From the NCBI RefSeq assembly GCF_017591425.1, contig NW_024466512.1, positions 28,449,501 to 28,513,500 of the forward strand: 64,000 nucleotides of DNA, written 5' to 3'. Below the pieces are notes generated by a model. It made no database searches, was not told the origin of the DNA, and worked only from the letters and a program-made list of their open reading frames with translations. The DNA comes from Ochotona curzoniae. Taxonomy: Eukaryota > Chordata > Mammalia > Lagomorpha > Ochotonidae. This document shows, piece after piece, positions 12,382 through 22,930 of the stretch (positions are counted from its first letter, which is position 1; each line of letters begins with the position of its first letter). A program made the translations under genes and the position numbers.

Positions 12382-13332
12382 ATGATCAAGAGCAAAAGAA
12401 GAGACAAAGGCACAATGAATATTACTGAACACTCCCCTGCAAAGGAGCAAAACCCTATGCCAACCTCAGAGTTAAATGAGGAAGACATTGAGAAAAGAAT
12501 TCAGAAAACTCATTTTAAAGCTTCTGATCAACAATGAGAAGCATATGCAAGCGTTCAAAGAATTTAAGAAACATGTTAAACAGGAAAAAGCAGCAATAAA
12601 GCAAATCAAGGCTGATCTATCAGAAATTCAGAATACAGCAGAGCAAATTAAAAGTACAGTGGAGAGTCTCCAAAATAGAATGAAGCAAGCAGAAGAAAGA
12701 ATCTCAGAATTGGAAGATATTTCCTGTCATCAGGGGGAAGCAAACAAAAAGCTGGAAGCAGAGCTAGATCAGGCCAAAAAAAGCATTCAAGAATTGAAAG
12801 ACACTATTGAGAGGCCAAATATAAGAGATATGGGAGTCCCAGAAAGTGCAGAAAGAGAAACTGGTTTTACAAATATATATTTAATGAAATACTAATGGAA
12901 AATTTCCCTAATCCAGAGAAAGAATTGAGAAACAAGTTCCAGGAGAGGCACAGAACTCCCAATAGGCTTGATCAAAAGTGATCTTCACCACGACATTGCA
13001 ATCATCAAGCTCTCTTCAATTGAACATAATAAGATCCTTAATTGTGCACGTGAAAAAAATCAATTGACATATAAAGGAATGCCAATTAAACTCACAGGAG
13101 ATCTCTCACAGGAAGAGGTCAAAAAGAGAATGGAGTGACATATTCCAGATTCAAAAAAAAAAATAGTCGGCCCAGGATAACATATCCGGCAAAGCTTTCT
13201 TTTGTCTTTCAAAATGAAATAAAATTCTTCCACAGTAAAGAAAAATTAAAAGAATATGCCCCTTTCAAGCCTGCTCTACAAAGGATACTTCAAGATGTTC
13301 TCTTGACAGAGAAGAGGAATAACACTCACTAA
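12382..13332 (+). pseudogene. L1 ORF1 remnant
   Basis: L1 ORF1p is the RNA-binding coiled-coil chaperone of L1. The N-terminal and coiled-coil parts are readable in two frames with a frameshift near 12515 (heptads around IKSTVESLQNRMKQAEERIS). The frame closes at 12895. The C-terminal domain reappears at about 13180-13330 with ITYPAKLSFVFQNEIKFF and FKPALQRIL, typical of L1 ORF1. The central RNA-recognition part is missing or badly degraded. Confidence 0.85.
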
Positions 13333-13408
13333 AATCAAAGGCAAATGTGAAGAACATCCCAGTAAAATGACAACAGAAAACTACATCAATGAACAACCCA
13401 TTCCTAAA

Positions 13409-13575
13409 ATGACAGGACCAAATTATTACCCATACATATTAAACCTGAATGTAAATGGCTTAAGCTCAATCAAATGTCACAGATTAGTAGACTGGATTAA
13501 AAAACAAAACCCATCTATTTGCTGCCTACAAGAGACAGATTTCACGAACAAAAATCAGTGGAAACTATATCTCAT
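13409..13575 (+). pseudogene. L1 ORF2 5' fragment
   Basis: Starts MTGPNYYPYILNLNVNGL and runs through HRLVDWIKKQNPSICCLQET, the N-terminus of the L1 endonuclease domain with the LNVNGL and QET catalytic-site motifs. It is cut after about 55 codons. Confidence 0.88.
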
Positions 13576-13729
13576 GGATTTTGATTTGTTTTTTGTTAGT
13601 TTCATCTCTTCAAAGCAGTTTCTTCTGATTAAATCCTTCAGTGACTTATAGATCATAAAGTAGCATTATTTTCTTCAAGAGGTTCTTGATTTTTTTCACT
13701 TCTTCAGCAACACATTAGTCATTCAGTAG

Positions 13730-13975
13730 CATGTCATTTAACTTCATGGTGCTGTTAATTTCTTTTTCCTTCCTGTTGTTGATTTTGTTTTGTGTCTTTT
13801 CATTTAAGGGGAATAGTAGCTGTGTAATGGAGAATGTCATATCTAGTAACATGTCATTTGACTTCATGGCATTGTAAATTTCTATTTTTCTTCCTATTTT
13901 TGATTCTGTACTGTGACTTTTCATTTAAGGGGATGTACAGTAACTGTGAAATGGAGACTAACATATCCAGATGTG
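13730..13975 (+). repeat. 120-bp tandem duplication in L1 3' region
   Basis: Two copies begin catgtcattt at 13730 and 13850 and each runs through ttttcatttaagggg and a gtaatggag/gaaatggag block. Confidence 0.85.
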
Positions 13976-14260
13976 AGGATAAAATATAGCATGCATCTCT
14001 ACTTCCAGACAAACATGGACTTACAATGAAACTGTTTACTGTATCTTGACAATAGGATGCTGGACTTTCTGCCATTGTTCATGCCAGCAATGATGTACAT
14101 ATGACTGTGTATGAAGAATTATACTTTAGTAATGATATGGGGGAACTAGGTTGGGGGGATTGGTGAGGGGATAAGGGGAATCCCAGGAGACTCTTTAACT
14201 GTATCATAAAATGATAATAATAATTAATTAATTTAAAAATAAAATAAAAAGAAAAGTAAG

Positions 14261-14925
14261 AGAACAGACTAATGATGCATTATTACATCACGTAGGAACT
14301 TGATGAGACAAAAGTTTACAATAATGTTCACCACACACTTGGTGTTAACAATCCAGCAGTGAACCAATTAGGAAAGCCCCCAATGTTCCGAGTTTCCTGA
14401 GCATGTAAACACCCTCCTCCCCACGGCCCAAACAAGGAAATGGAGATCCAGAGAGTGAATTCTGTCCATGGGTAGTGTGTTCCCAGTGTTAGAGCAAGGC
14501 AAGAACAAGAAGCGGATATCCTATATCTCATAACAAGAGGCTTAACGTGCCTGCAACTGGCTTCACTTCACACCCACTGCTCTCTGCTCCTAGGAGAGGT
14601 ATCCTGAAGAAATGCAATTAGTAAGGCAGGATCACGCTCAAGGTTCCTAACTAGGTGAATCCTACTTAATCGTTACCAACGCTACAAATTATGAAAACTT
14701 ACATTTAAAAGAAACTTATTGTTGAACACAATGCTTAACCAACTCTAACAGTTTTGTACAGTACCTAACACTATTAGGGCTGCCAGTACTCAGTCTGACT
14801 TGGAATATTCATTATCTTAAAGACCAGGGGGTGGAGATCCCTTCTAAAATAAGGAGGAGGGGAATCATGCAAAATTAACGAACTGCTCATAAATATGTAA
14901 GAGCTCCCGGTGAGCAGAGCAGCTT
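14261..14925. other. EXOC6-proximal intron, nothing recognised
   Basis: Unique-looking sequence between the L1 tail and the CpG island; no exon. Confidence 0.4.
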
Positions 14926-15419
14926 CTACCACCAAGCTTCTGAACCGCGGACCCGCGCCTAGCGCCCACGCTCCCCTCCCGCCCATTCTAGGGCTGGCGT
15001 CTGCCCGCATCTCCGGCTCAACTTTAACTCTCCCACGCCCGCCGAGGATGCCACCCGCCCACGACCCGGCACCTCGGCCACGACACGGCGCGCGCAGGCC
15101 TCGGGTGTGTCCTCGGGACCGGGGGCCGCTTGACATTCAGGGACGCCGGGGGCAGCCACACCCACCGGCGTGCGGGTGACAGCTCAGCAGGCACAGCCGG
15201 CCTCCGCCCCGCCGCCTCGCCGACAGGTGCAGCGTCCTCTCTGCCTCGCCCGGGTCCCGGTCCGGGCCCGGGTCCCGCCGCCCACGAGCCGCCCGGCCCG
15301 CCCCCGCGCGCACCACCTGTCGGGCCATTCCGCGCGCGCCCGCCTGCGGACGCCACGCCCGGCTCGGCAACAGCGGCCGCCGGGGGAAGCCCGGAGTTCC
15401 GGGAGGAGGAGAGCTTTAC

Positions 15420-15520
15420 CGAAGGGTGGGCCCCACGCAGGCAGTGTCCGTGCTCTCAATCTCCTGCAAGATTCGCTCGTGCTCTGGGACGGCGCCCAGA
15501 CCCTCGAGGCTGTCCGCCAT
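15420..15520 (-). CDS. EXOC6: EXOC6 (exocyst subunit SEC15A), first coding exon
   Basis: EXOC6 is a subunit of the octameric exocyst complex, which tethers secretory vesicles to the plasma membrane and binds Rab GTPases such as Rab11. The exon encodes 33 codons plus two bases, starting MADSLEGLGAVPEHERILQE and continuing through IESTDTACVGPTL, then CG before the donor GTAAAG at 15419. The PEHERILQEIESTDTACVGPTLR block is the conserved N-terminus of EXOC6; the paralogue EXOC6B has EHERILREIESTDTACIGPTLR, so the Gln, Val and preceding Val-Pro favour EXOC6. The ATG (15520-15518) is in the context CCAAGATGGCGG, a YY1-type element overlapping the start codon. The exon lies inside a CpG island, as expected of a housekeeping gene. 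The rest of the gene lies beyond the window on the low-coordinate side. Its spliced structure and promoter exclude a processed copy. Confidence 0.93.
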
Positions 15521-15599
15521 CTTGGCTGGAAGCTGAGGAACCAGCGGAGCGCGGCGCCGCGGGAACGACGGGAGCGAGCGGCAGGTGGCGCGAGCGCGA

Positions 15600-15775
15600 A
15601 GGGGCGGGGCCGGGGCGGGGTGGGGCGGGGCGGGGCGTAGGGCGAGGTAGGGCCTGGAGGGGGATTGGGCGGAGCGTGAGGCTGGCCGGGTGGGCCGAGG
15701 CGGGGCGGGGCTTGAGGCGGGGCGGGGCGTAGGGCGAGTTGGGGCGGGGCTTGAGGCGGGGCGGGGCCAGCCCGC
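15600..15775 (+). repeat. GC-box minisatellite-like array
   Basis: Imperfect repeats of GGGGCGGGGC followed by TTGAGGC, GTAGGGCGAG or similar connectors, at least eight GC boxes in about 170 bp. The unit carrying gcgtagggcgag occurs near 15635 and again near 15730. The G-rich plus strand has several G4-type runs, so quadruplex formation is possible. Confidence 0.75.
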
Positions 15776-15870
15776 GCGGCCCCGGCAGGCCCGGTCACCT
15801 GCTGGCCGTCGCCTGCCGTGTCCCTATCCGCCTGCTATGGCGGGGGGCGGTTCTCTGACCCCTGGCCGGC

Positions 15871-16840
15871 CTTTGGGCGAGACCCTGCCGGTCGCACAGG
15901 CTTGAGTTCTGTGTGCCGGACCCTCAGCTACGCGCGGGCTGTACAGTAGGAATGGGGATGGTGGACATTGGTAATAAAGCTACTGGAACATTTGACGGTG
16001 GTGGCCAGAGGTGTGGGGAGACCGAGAAAGGAAAACATGCAGTCGCAAAAAAGCAAAGTGCCGGCCTTAGCCGACGGATTTCTCAAACCTTGGTGACTGG
16101 GACAGATTCCTGCTGGTTGCCCGCAGGAAGTTCACAAAGGTGAATCCGGAGCTGTGGATTCTGAGCTCCAGAGGAGACCCTTGGGACAGAGGGCACTCTG
16201 ATTTGATGCCAAGGTCCTTAAACCCCAAAGTCCCCAGGTCACAGTGACTGGGATGAGGAGCACTCGGGCTAAAGTACCAGTCCTGAGGAAATGACATGTT
16301 TGTGGGACGCCCAGTAAAGCAGTTTGTGGTGATCAAAGCTGCTGCCGAGCCAGGTTAGTCAGCAGGACTGCCAGGCGAGCCCGGAGGCTGACCATTTTCT
16401 GGTCTGCAGTCTGGGAGGGCTTTGACCTTGTCGGTGAACCAGCCAAGCTGTGTAACTTGCGCCCTTCAGCGAACTTCAAAGAGAGGCCAACCCCACCACA
16501 CAAAAACGCCGAGAGGCGGGAAGAAGTGTCCTCAAGTTGTGACACTCGGTAAGATTCCGATCTCTGTCACTTTCTCGTGATCTCGGTTTCCCTGTCTGTG
16601 CGTGGCTCACGGTGCTGTTCCATATTGCACATCGGAAAGTGTGTGCAGAGCGCATATTACAAAAACAACTGCATAGATTTCAAAAAAGTTTGCACCAAAA
16701 CCGTCTTTTCTCTGCGAGCCTTATGAATTACCCTGGTATTGGTTTTCTGCTGTAATGGTTGCAAATCACCAGGGATCTGGTAACTTTAAACAATTCTAGT
16801 CTAATTCTCTGGGTTACAAGTTTGGCATGGGGGGTAGGGA
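15871..16840. other. Upstream flank of EXOC6 promoter
   Basis: Moderate GC, falling CpG, no repeat or exon identified. Confidence 0.4.
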
Positions 16841-16844
16841 GCTG

Positions 16845-17165
16845 CAGATTGGCTCAGTGGCTGAATACTCGCCTTGCAAGTGGCTGGGACCCCATATATG
16901 CTCTGGTTCGTGTCCCAGCTGCTCCACTCCCCATCCAGCTCCCTGCTTGTGGCCTGGGAAAGCTGTAGAGGATAGCCCAAAGCCTTGGGGCCCCACACCC
17001 GTGTGGGAGACTGGGGAGAGGCTTCTGGCTCCTGATTAGCTCAGATCCTACCATTGCCGCTGCTTGGGGTGCGAGCCAGTGGACAGAGGCTCTTTCTGTC
17101 TCTTTTTCTGTCTTCTCTCTGTAAAGCTGTCTTTCCGATAAAAATAAATAAATCTTTTTTAAAAA
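16845..17165 (+). mobile_element. C-SINE
   Basis: From gcagattggctcagtggctg to cgataaaaataaataaatctt; ttggcatggg before and ctggcatggg after may be its target duplication. Confidence 0.85.
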
Positions 17166-17539
17166 TAAAGGCCTGGCATGGGTCTGACTGGGTTACAATC
17201 CAGCTGTTAGCCTGCCTTGAGCTCCTTTCCAGAGGTGCTAGGAGAGGATTTGTTCCCTTCCGTTTTGAGCTTCAAGCTCCATCCCATTCTTTGACTTGTG
17301 CCCCATGCCACCTTCATCTTCAAAACCAGCGCATAAAGTCGTGTACTCACAGGTTCCAAGGATTAGGAAGACCACCATCCTGCCAGCCACAGTTAGGAAG
17401 GCCCCTATTAATACCTTCCTTCCTGTCCATCTGGAATCAATCTGTCTTTGAAAAATTCAACTCATTATTTACTTCCTTCATAAAAATTTCCGCTTCGCAG
17501 TCAGCTCCCTCCTAATGGACGCAAGGAAACAGTAGCAAA

Positions 17540-17636
17540 TGATTCAAATGCTCGAGCCCTTGCCACGCACGTGGGAGACCGGGACGGAGCTTGGCCTGGT
17601 TACTGCAGCCACTCAGGGAGAGAACCAGTGGGTGGA
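17540..17636 (+). mobile_element. SINE 3' fragment
   Basis: ccacgcacgtgggagaccgg and the agccactcagggagagaaccagtgg end of a C-SINE, truncated at both ends. Confidence 0.55.
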
Positions 17637-17639
17637 AGG

Positions 17640-17975
17640 TGGAAAGTCAGATATACAAGAAAGAGAAGGAGGAGAGACAGCGAGGAAGATCTTCTGTCTG
17701 CTGAGTCACTCCCCAAGTGGCCACAACAGCCAGAGCTGAGCCAATCTGAAGCCAGGAACCAGTAGCTTCTCCCTAGGCTTCCACACGGGTGCAGGGTCCC
17801 AAGGCTTTGGGCCATCCTCAGCTGCTTTCCCAGGCAACAAGCAGGGAGCTGGATGGGAAGTGGAGCAGCTGGGATTAGAACTGGCACCCATATGGGATCC
17901 TGGCACATGCAAGGTGAGGACTTTAGCCATTTGGCTAGCTTGCCAGGCCCACCAATACATCTTTACAAAAAAGAA
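17640..17975 (-). mobile_element. C-SINE, well preserved
   Basis: Starts gtcagatatacaagaaagag and ends at the head region ttagccatttggctagcttg, ccaggccc. Confidence 0.9.
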
Positions 17976-19455
17976 AAAAAAAAAAGATTCGCTTAGCTAA
18001 TCACAGTCTTCTTTAAAGACTAAGACTAACATAATTTTCTACCTCTCCATTCCTGTTTCAACAGTTTAGGTTTGTTTTTATTAGTTTCTTGGCACACACC
18101 TGTGGGGCTTGGTTTCATTTGCACACTTGGTCCTCAGGGAACCCGAGTGAATGCTTTCCTGCAACACCAGGAAGCCCTGCCCATTCTCCTGCTCCTCTCA
18201 CCAAGGAGCCCCATGGCAAGCCAGTGCCAAGTCGCCATAGCCTCTCCTTGTTTCCACCACTCCGGTTGTACGGGACAGTCCAGATTGCTCTGGGAAATCC
18301 TCCCTCCCTGTGCCTCCAGAATACATGGGCCGAGATGCCCTTGGTCCCCAGTCCGCCGCCACTGTCACACCATTGGGCCCTGAGTCCACATGACTCAAAA
18401 GAAATGTTTGGCAACTTCCTGTAGTTCCTCATTGAGTTCTCCACATAACCGAGAGAAAGCTGGAGGGGTTCTGAAACCCAGCGGTGCTGAAGCTCTGAAA
18501 CCCTTGGAAAATGTCCAGGATAAGCCAAAAAGGAAGGTAGGAGTTGGATTCGTGTGAGCCTGGTAACAATCAGGAATTAGTCCCATACCAAATTGGAAGA
18601 AGTTACTTTCTTCAAACTAGCTCTTTACATACTGAAATGTGATATGGTTTATCAAGAGCTCTTCTGGGGAATCTACAGCATCGGGATGGTGTTACTTGCA
18701 ATTCCCTGGCACCATCTGTGATCTGGACTCCGCACAGAATACACGGTATGTACAAACTTTTGTCAGGGAGATTATAAGCTTTACCCATTTCTGTGTTAAT
18801 TTAAAAACGTTCCCTTGGATGCTGCTACATCCCTGTGCGTAGACTCAACCTTTCTAATTGTTTTTTCTTGTTTGTTTAGGAGGAAAACACTGAACTGTTT
18901 GCTTGACCGACTACCCCTCCAGTGACTGAGACATCACCACCTGGTGTTAGAACAAGATAACTGCAGGAGAGAGAGCAGAATAAAAAACTGAGTCTAAAAC
19001 AAGAACACAAAATGAGGGCAAATTGTATCCCCTGCTATAAAGAGAATACAGTGGAGGTGATCTTGGCTCAGTCAATGGGAATAACAAAAATTCATCACTT
19101 GGAAGAACAAAGCAAGATACACAGCCCAGGGCCTGGGACATGGACAGCTTCCTGTGGGACAGGGGTCTCGTTCTGACCATCCCTTCCTTCCCGAAGCATC
19201 TGTGACTCAGGCCTATCCTCCTTCTCTTCCCCAGTCCTGACACCACTTATCCAAACCAAGCCCCAAATGCTGCTGGGGGCCCAGCCCTGCTCAGGCACTC
19301 CTCGGGCCAAGCCCATTTCAACACACGCCCATAGAGACTGCCTCAACAGAAGCAGAACTGTCTTCCACGCAGTTTAAGTCAGGATGGAAGAAAGCGCTTT
19401 TGTGCATTTACTGTTTCTGACATAGTTTCTTGCTGGTTCCCTCTGTGACTTCTTC
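17976..19455. other. Unassigned intergenic DNA
   Basis: Open frames on both strands at 18.07-18.53 kb have no recognisable domain and lack splice context; no repeat identified. Confidence 0.35.
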
Positions 19456-19459
19456 CCCC

Positions 19460-19690
19460 CTACCCAAGATGTATTTATTTATGTGGAAGACTTACGGAGA
19501 GAGAGGGAGGGGAGGAGATCTTCCTCCAGGTTACCTACATGAGTAGCGGGAACCCAAGCACCTGATCCATCTTCCACTGCTTTCCCAGGCACATTAGCAG
19601 AACTGGATTGGAAATGGAGCAGCCAGGACATGAACTGGCATTGTATGGGATTTTGGCATTGTGAGCGGTGGCTTGGCCCACCAGCCTCCA
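19460..19690 (-). mobile_element. C-SINE, shortened
   Basis: atgtatttatttatgtggaagac then GA-rich block and ccactgctttcccaggcac; the middle is deleted. Confidence 0.7.
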
Positions 19691-20204
19691 CCTCTGTGAC
19701 TTCTGACAGTTCCCAGTACCTGAAAACTTCGGCTAAGGATTTAAAACAATGTCCTCCCTAACTCTGTAGATTTTAATCTAGGCAGTGCTCTGCCAATGTA
19801 GCAGGATGGGGGTGGGGGGAGCGGGGCTGGAGGGGAGGAAGCCTCCCCAAGGGGCAAGTGGCCCAGTCTGTGTGGCCTGAGGAGGTTGGCATAGGAGTGC
19901 ACATTGCACGTGCAGTTCTGTTTTGGAAGTGGATATTAGCTTTCAGAAATCTGTGCTCAAAGAGGAAATTACACCAGTAAGACTGGCCAAGCAGAAGACA
20001 CATTCTATGTCGAGTACAAAACCGACCAGCAAAGTAAGAATTTAACTTGTAAATAATCTCTCAGCCATTAACAGCCTACACTTTGAACCCCTTGTCTAAT
20101 AACCTATCTTGGGTGAGCGTCCTGAGAAGGAGGCTGTCGAATAGAACTGCCCCAATCCGGCACTGAGCTGCTGCGGTTCAAATTCCAACACATCTCTCCA
20201 CGCT

Positions 20205-20350
20205 GAGCCCTGGCGAGTTATCAGCATGGCTGAACCTCTGCTTCTTCCAGGGTGAGTTGAGAACGGTAATGGTCCCTGCCTTGACACACATGTGTAGGGA
20301 TTGAAGGAGAGAGTATGTATCTAATGTTTTGTCTGGAGCTCAGTTAGTGT
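20205..20350 (-). repeat. MIR
   Basis: Weak match to the conserved MIR core (gctgagccctggcgagttat, aacctctgcttcttccagg). Confidence 0.5.
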
Positions 20351-20689
20351 TAGGGACTGGGATTACTAGACATTTGGTTAGGAAGCCGGGTAGCCCAGCA
20401 GTTGACTTCCTCTTTGATAAAATAAAAATAAAGCCAGACATAGAAATGTGTTTTATTTTTTAAACCTTTACAAAATAGCATGGTTCTATATGATGATTTC
20501 TGGGTGCGCAGTGGATGGACATTGCCTGACACTTGTTTGCTATTGTGGAGAAGTACATTCTTTACATTAGACTCGATTCCACGCGCAACTTAGAGAGCCC
20601 TCAGTCTTGTACTGTAAGGCAGGTGCAATGGTCATCCTTTGAGACGCATACACTGGTAGTGAGTCTCTCTACTTTTCCAGGCACCCTTC

Positions 20690-20790
20690 CTCACAGTCAT
20701 GTGCAGAGACAAAATCAAAACTGGTCTCTGCCTAGTCCACTGCCTGGCACACAGTAGGTGCTCAGTTACTATTGGGTAAGTGAATTTGCC
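20690..20790 (+). repeat. MIR 3' part
   Basis: ctgcctggcacacagtaggtgctcagttact is the diagnostic MIR end. Confidence 0.8.
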
Positions 20791-21254
20791 CAATGCAAAT
20801 ACTTGTGTTGAGTTAAATGTCTGCAGAGAGATTCTCCTTGTCACCAGCTAAAGCAAACACCTTGATCTTGATCCTCTCAAAACTCTGCCAATATCACCCA
20901 GATGTTTCTTAAAGAGTTTCAGAGCCCTTGTGATGTAACTGTAGAACTGTAACCTAAAGTATAGTAGCCACGCTTGCCAGATGTCCAAGGTGACACCTGG
21001 CACTCCTCCAGCTTTGGCCTTGTTGAAGCAGTGCCCCCGTGTGGCCACACTCTGAAAGTGCAAGAGAATCGACAGAGCTTGGCCCAGCCTGGGAGGATTC
21101 CAGCAGCAGAACTGTGTCCAGGAATGTGCTGTTCCATAAAGATCCTGAACCCCAAGGTGGAGAACAATAGCAGGAAATTGAAATTGATGCCAAATAAACT
21201 GCTTTTTTCCTAAACTATGGGCCAGTGTTCAGTGGAGTTCAAAAGCAATTAGAC

Positions 21255-21340
21255 ATGGGCTTTGTTCATTTAACAACTATTTTTATTGAATGTTTACTGT
21301 GTGCCGGGAACTGTGCTGGGCCTGATTTTTGCACATGCGA
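21255..21340 (+). repeat. MIR/L2 fragment
   Basis: ttattgaatgtttactgtgtgccgggaactgtgctggg. Confidence 0.65.
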
Positions 21341-21387
21341 CCCATGCAGATGCACTTACAGTAGTTCTAGTATCTTGTAATTTTGCT

Positions 21388-21389
21388 TC

Positions 21390-21422
<33 letters not shown>

Positions 21423-21460
21423 TATATATATATATATACACACACACACATATATATGAC
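21388..21460. repeat. (TA)n(CA)n microsatellite
   Basis: Two TA/CA alternating blocks in tandem. Confidence 0.95.
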
Positions 21461-21489
21461 CCCATCTCTCTCTTTAATATATATAATCA

Positions 21490-21710
21490 AAATCAGACTT
21501 AGAGAAAGAGAGAGATGGGGCGGCAGGGGGGCGGGGTCTTCCATCTGCTGGTTCACTAATGGGCACCTGGGACATCTTTCACTGCTTTTCCCAGGCTATT
21601 AGCAGTGGGCTGGATAAGAAGTGGAGCACCTGGGACACAAACCTGCACCATATGGATGGCAGCATTGCAGATGGCAGTTTTACCTGCTATAGCACAACAC
21701 CAGATCCTTA
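21490..21710 (-). mobile_element. C-SINE
   Basis: agacttagagaaagagagagatgg, tgctggttcactaatggg and tttcactgcttttcccagg. Confidence 0.7.
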
Positions 21711-22539
21711 AACTGTCATTTATGTATTAGGAAAAGAGAGTTCTGTCATTAGCTCATGCCCCTAATGCTCCTCACAGTCCCAGACCTGGTTGGGGCTGGG
21801 GAATATTGAGGGCTGAGTCCAGAATTCATTTTGTGTCTCCCACAGAAGTGGCTCAATCACTTGCACCATCACCAGTGCCCCTTGGGGTCTACACCAGCAG
21901 GAAGCTGGAGTCGGGAACTGGATCAGGAAAGTGGACCCACATACTCCAGTGTGGGTTATGGACATCTTACCCCCAGGCCCTGTGGTATATAATGATTTTT
22001 TAACAAGAGACAAATTATGTGGCTGTTTTTGGATCTTGCTATGCCAACAGCACCCAGACCATGCTGCCACACTGTACGTATGTGTTGTTGTTTATTTACT
22101 AAATGAATGAGTAAAGGAGCATCGGCTCTGAGTGACACATTAAGTATATTTCAAGTGTTCCTTTCTACAACTCTATTAGTAGTTGCAAAGGTAGGATTTA
22201 AACCCATGTCCTTTTCAGTTCCATAGCCTATTGACTTAATCATCAAATACATAAAACGGTCTCCCTGATTGGCAAATTCATTGCCAAACACAAATTTTTC
22301 TTAAAAAATTCTCCAGTGCTGTAAAGATCTGGCAACTAATGGAACCATTGAAATGTCTGGTGGAAACTGGGCACCAACACAGCTTCCTCTTAGCAGGAAC
22401 CCCAGACTTCCACAAGGTGCCAAGCACCCAGAGGCACAGTCATGGCTAGACTCCACTACTGCACAGAGTCTCTGGATTCCATTTTATAGCCGCCATGTGG
22501 AGCTCCTACGCCACTCTCTCATCGGCGATTCAATGAGGT

Positions 22540-22800
22540 CATGGTACTGCATCATAGGCACCTTCGTGTGCCTGATTCAAGTCCTGGCTCCAGCCCCAAT
22601 CCCTGCGACACACACCCTGGGACGCCCCATGTGTCGGCTTATGTCCTTGGCTCCCACCCACATGGGAGACCTAGATGAACTCAAGCTCCTGGGTTTGGCC
22701 TCAAGCCCTAGCTGTTAATATATGTGGACAGTGAACAAGTGGACAGAAGATCTCTCTCTGTGGCTATCTCTCTGCCTTTCAAATAAATGAAAATAATAAT
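22540..22800 (+). mobile_element. SINE
   Basis: gtgcctgattcaagtcctgg to cctttcaaataaatgaaaataa, followed by a second shorter tail copy at about 22815-22930. Confidence 0.75.
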
Positions 22801-22930
22801 TTTTATAATTTTCTCCAGGTGGCCCAGCAGAAGTTCCAGGCTCCTAGCTTCACTCTGGCACAGTCAAGGTCATGGTGGCCACTTGGATGGAAGACCTCTC
22901 TCTCTTTGTCTTTTGAGAAAATTAAATTTT

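Larger units (their letters stand above)
11233..14260 (+). mobile_element. Lagomorph L1 element, internally rearranged
   Basis: Begins with a 5' UTR (agaatcaagatggcagaataggg) that contains two related units about 187 bp apart, then ORF1 and the first codons of ORF2. At about 13575 the ORF2 text stops and sequence of the 3' end follows, ending in ctgtatcataaaatgataataataattaatt and an A-rich tail near 14215-14260. Most of ORF2 (endonuclease remainder and reverse transcriptase) is absent, so it cannot move by itself. The 13.58-14.0 kb part contains a 120-bp tandem duplication. Confidence 0.85.
1..15419 (-). other. EXOC6: Presumed intron 1 of EXOC6
   Basis: The EXOC6 first coding exon ends in a GT donor at 15419-15418 and the gene must continue toward position 1. 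I looked on the minus strand for the next expected exon, which in the family begins with a Ser-Val-Tyr-Asp-Asp-like stretch, and did not find it. The interval holds SINEs, an L1, AT-rich DNA and small retro-insertions only. That it is intron is inference from the donor site and from the large first intron of EXOC6 in other mammals. Confidence 0.6.
14930..15870. promoter_or_regulatory. EXOC6: CpG island / EXOC6 promoter
   Basis: GC content and CpG density rise sharply from about 14.93 kb and fall after about 15.87 kb, in otherwise AT-rich, CpG-poor surroundings. The EXOC6 start lies inside it. Between 15600 and 15775, upstream of the gene on the minus strand, there is a run of GGGGCGGGGC boxes (Sp1/KLF type). 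No TATA box is seen, consistent with dispersed CpG-island initiation. Long open frames on both strands here are GC artefacts. A divergent non-coding transcript on the plus strand is possible but not shown. Confidence 0.85.

Noticed and set aside
1..15419. Further EXOC6 exons
   Set aside because: No minus-strand match to the expected second exon was found; intron 1 is long in relatives.
15130..15798. Two frames of about 200 codons on opposite strands in the CpG island
   Set aside because: Pro/Arg/Ala/Gly-only translations in all frames are expected from very GC-rich DNA; the real exon is the short EXOC6 one.
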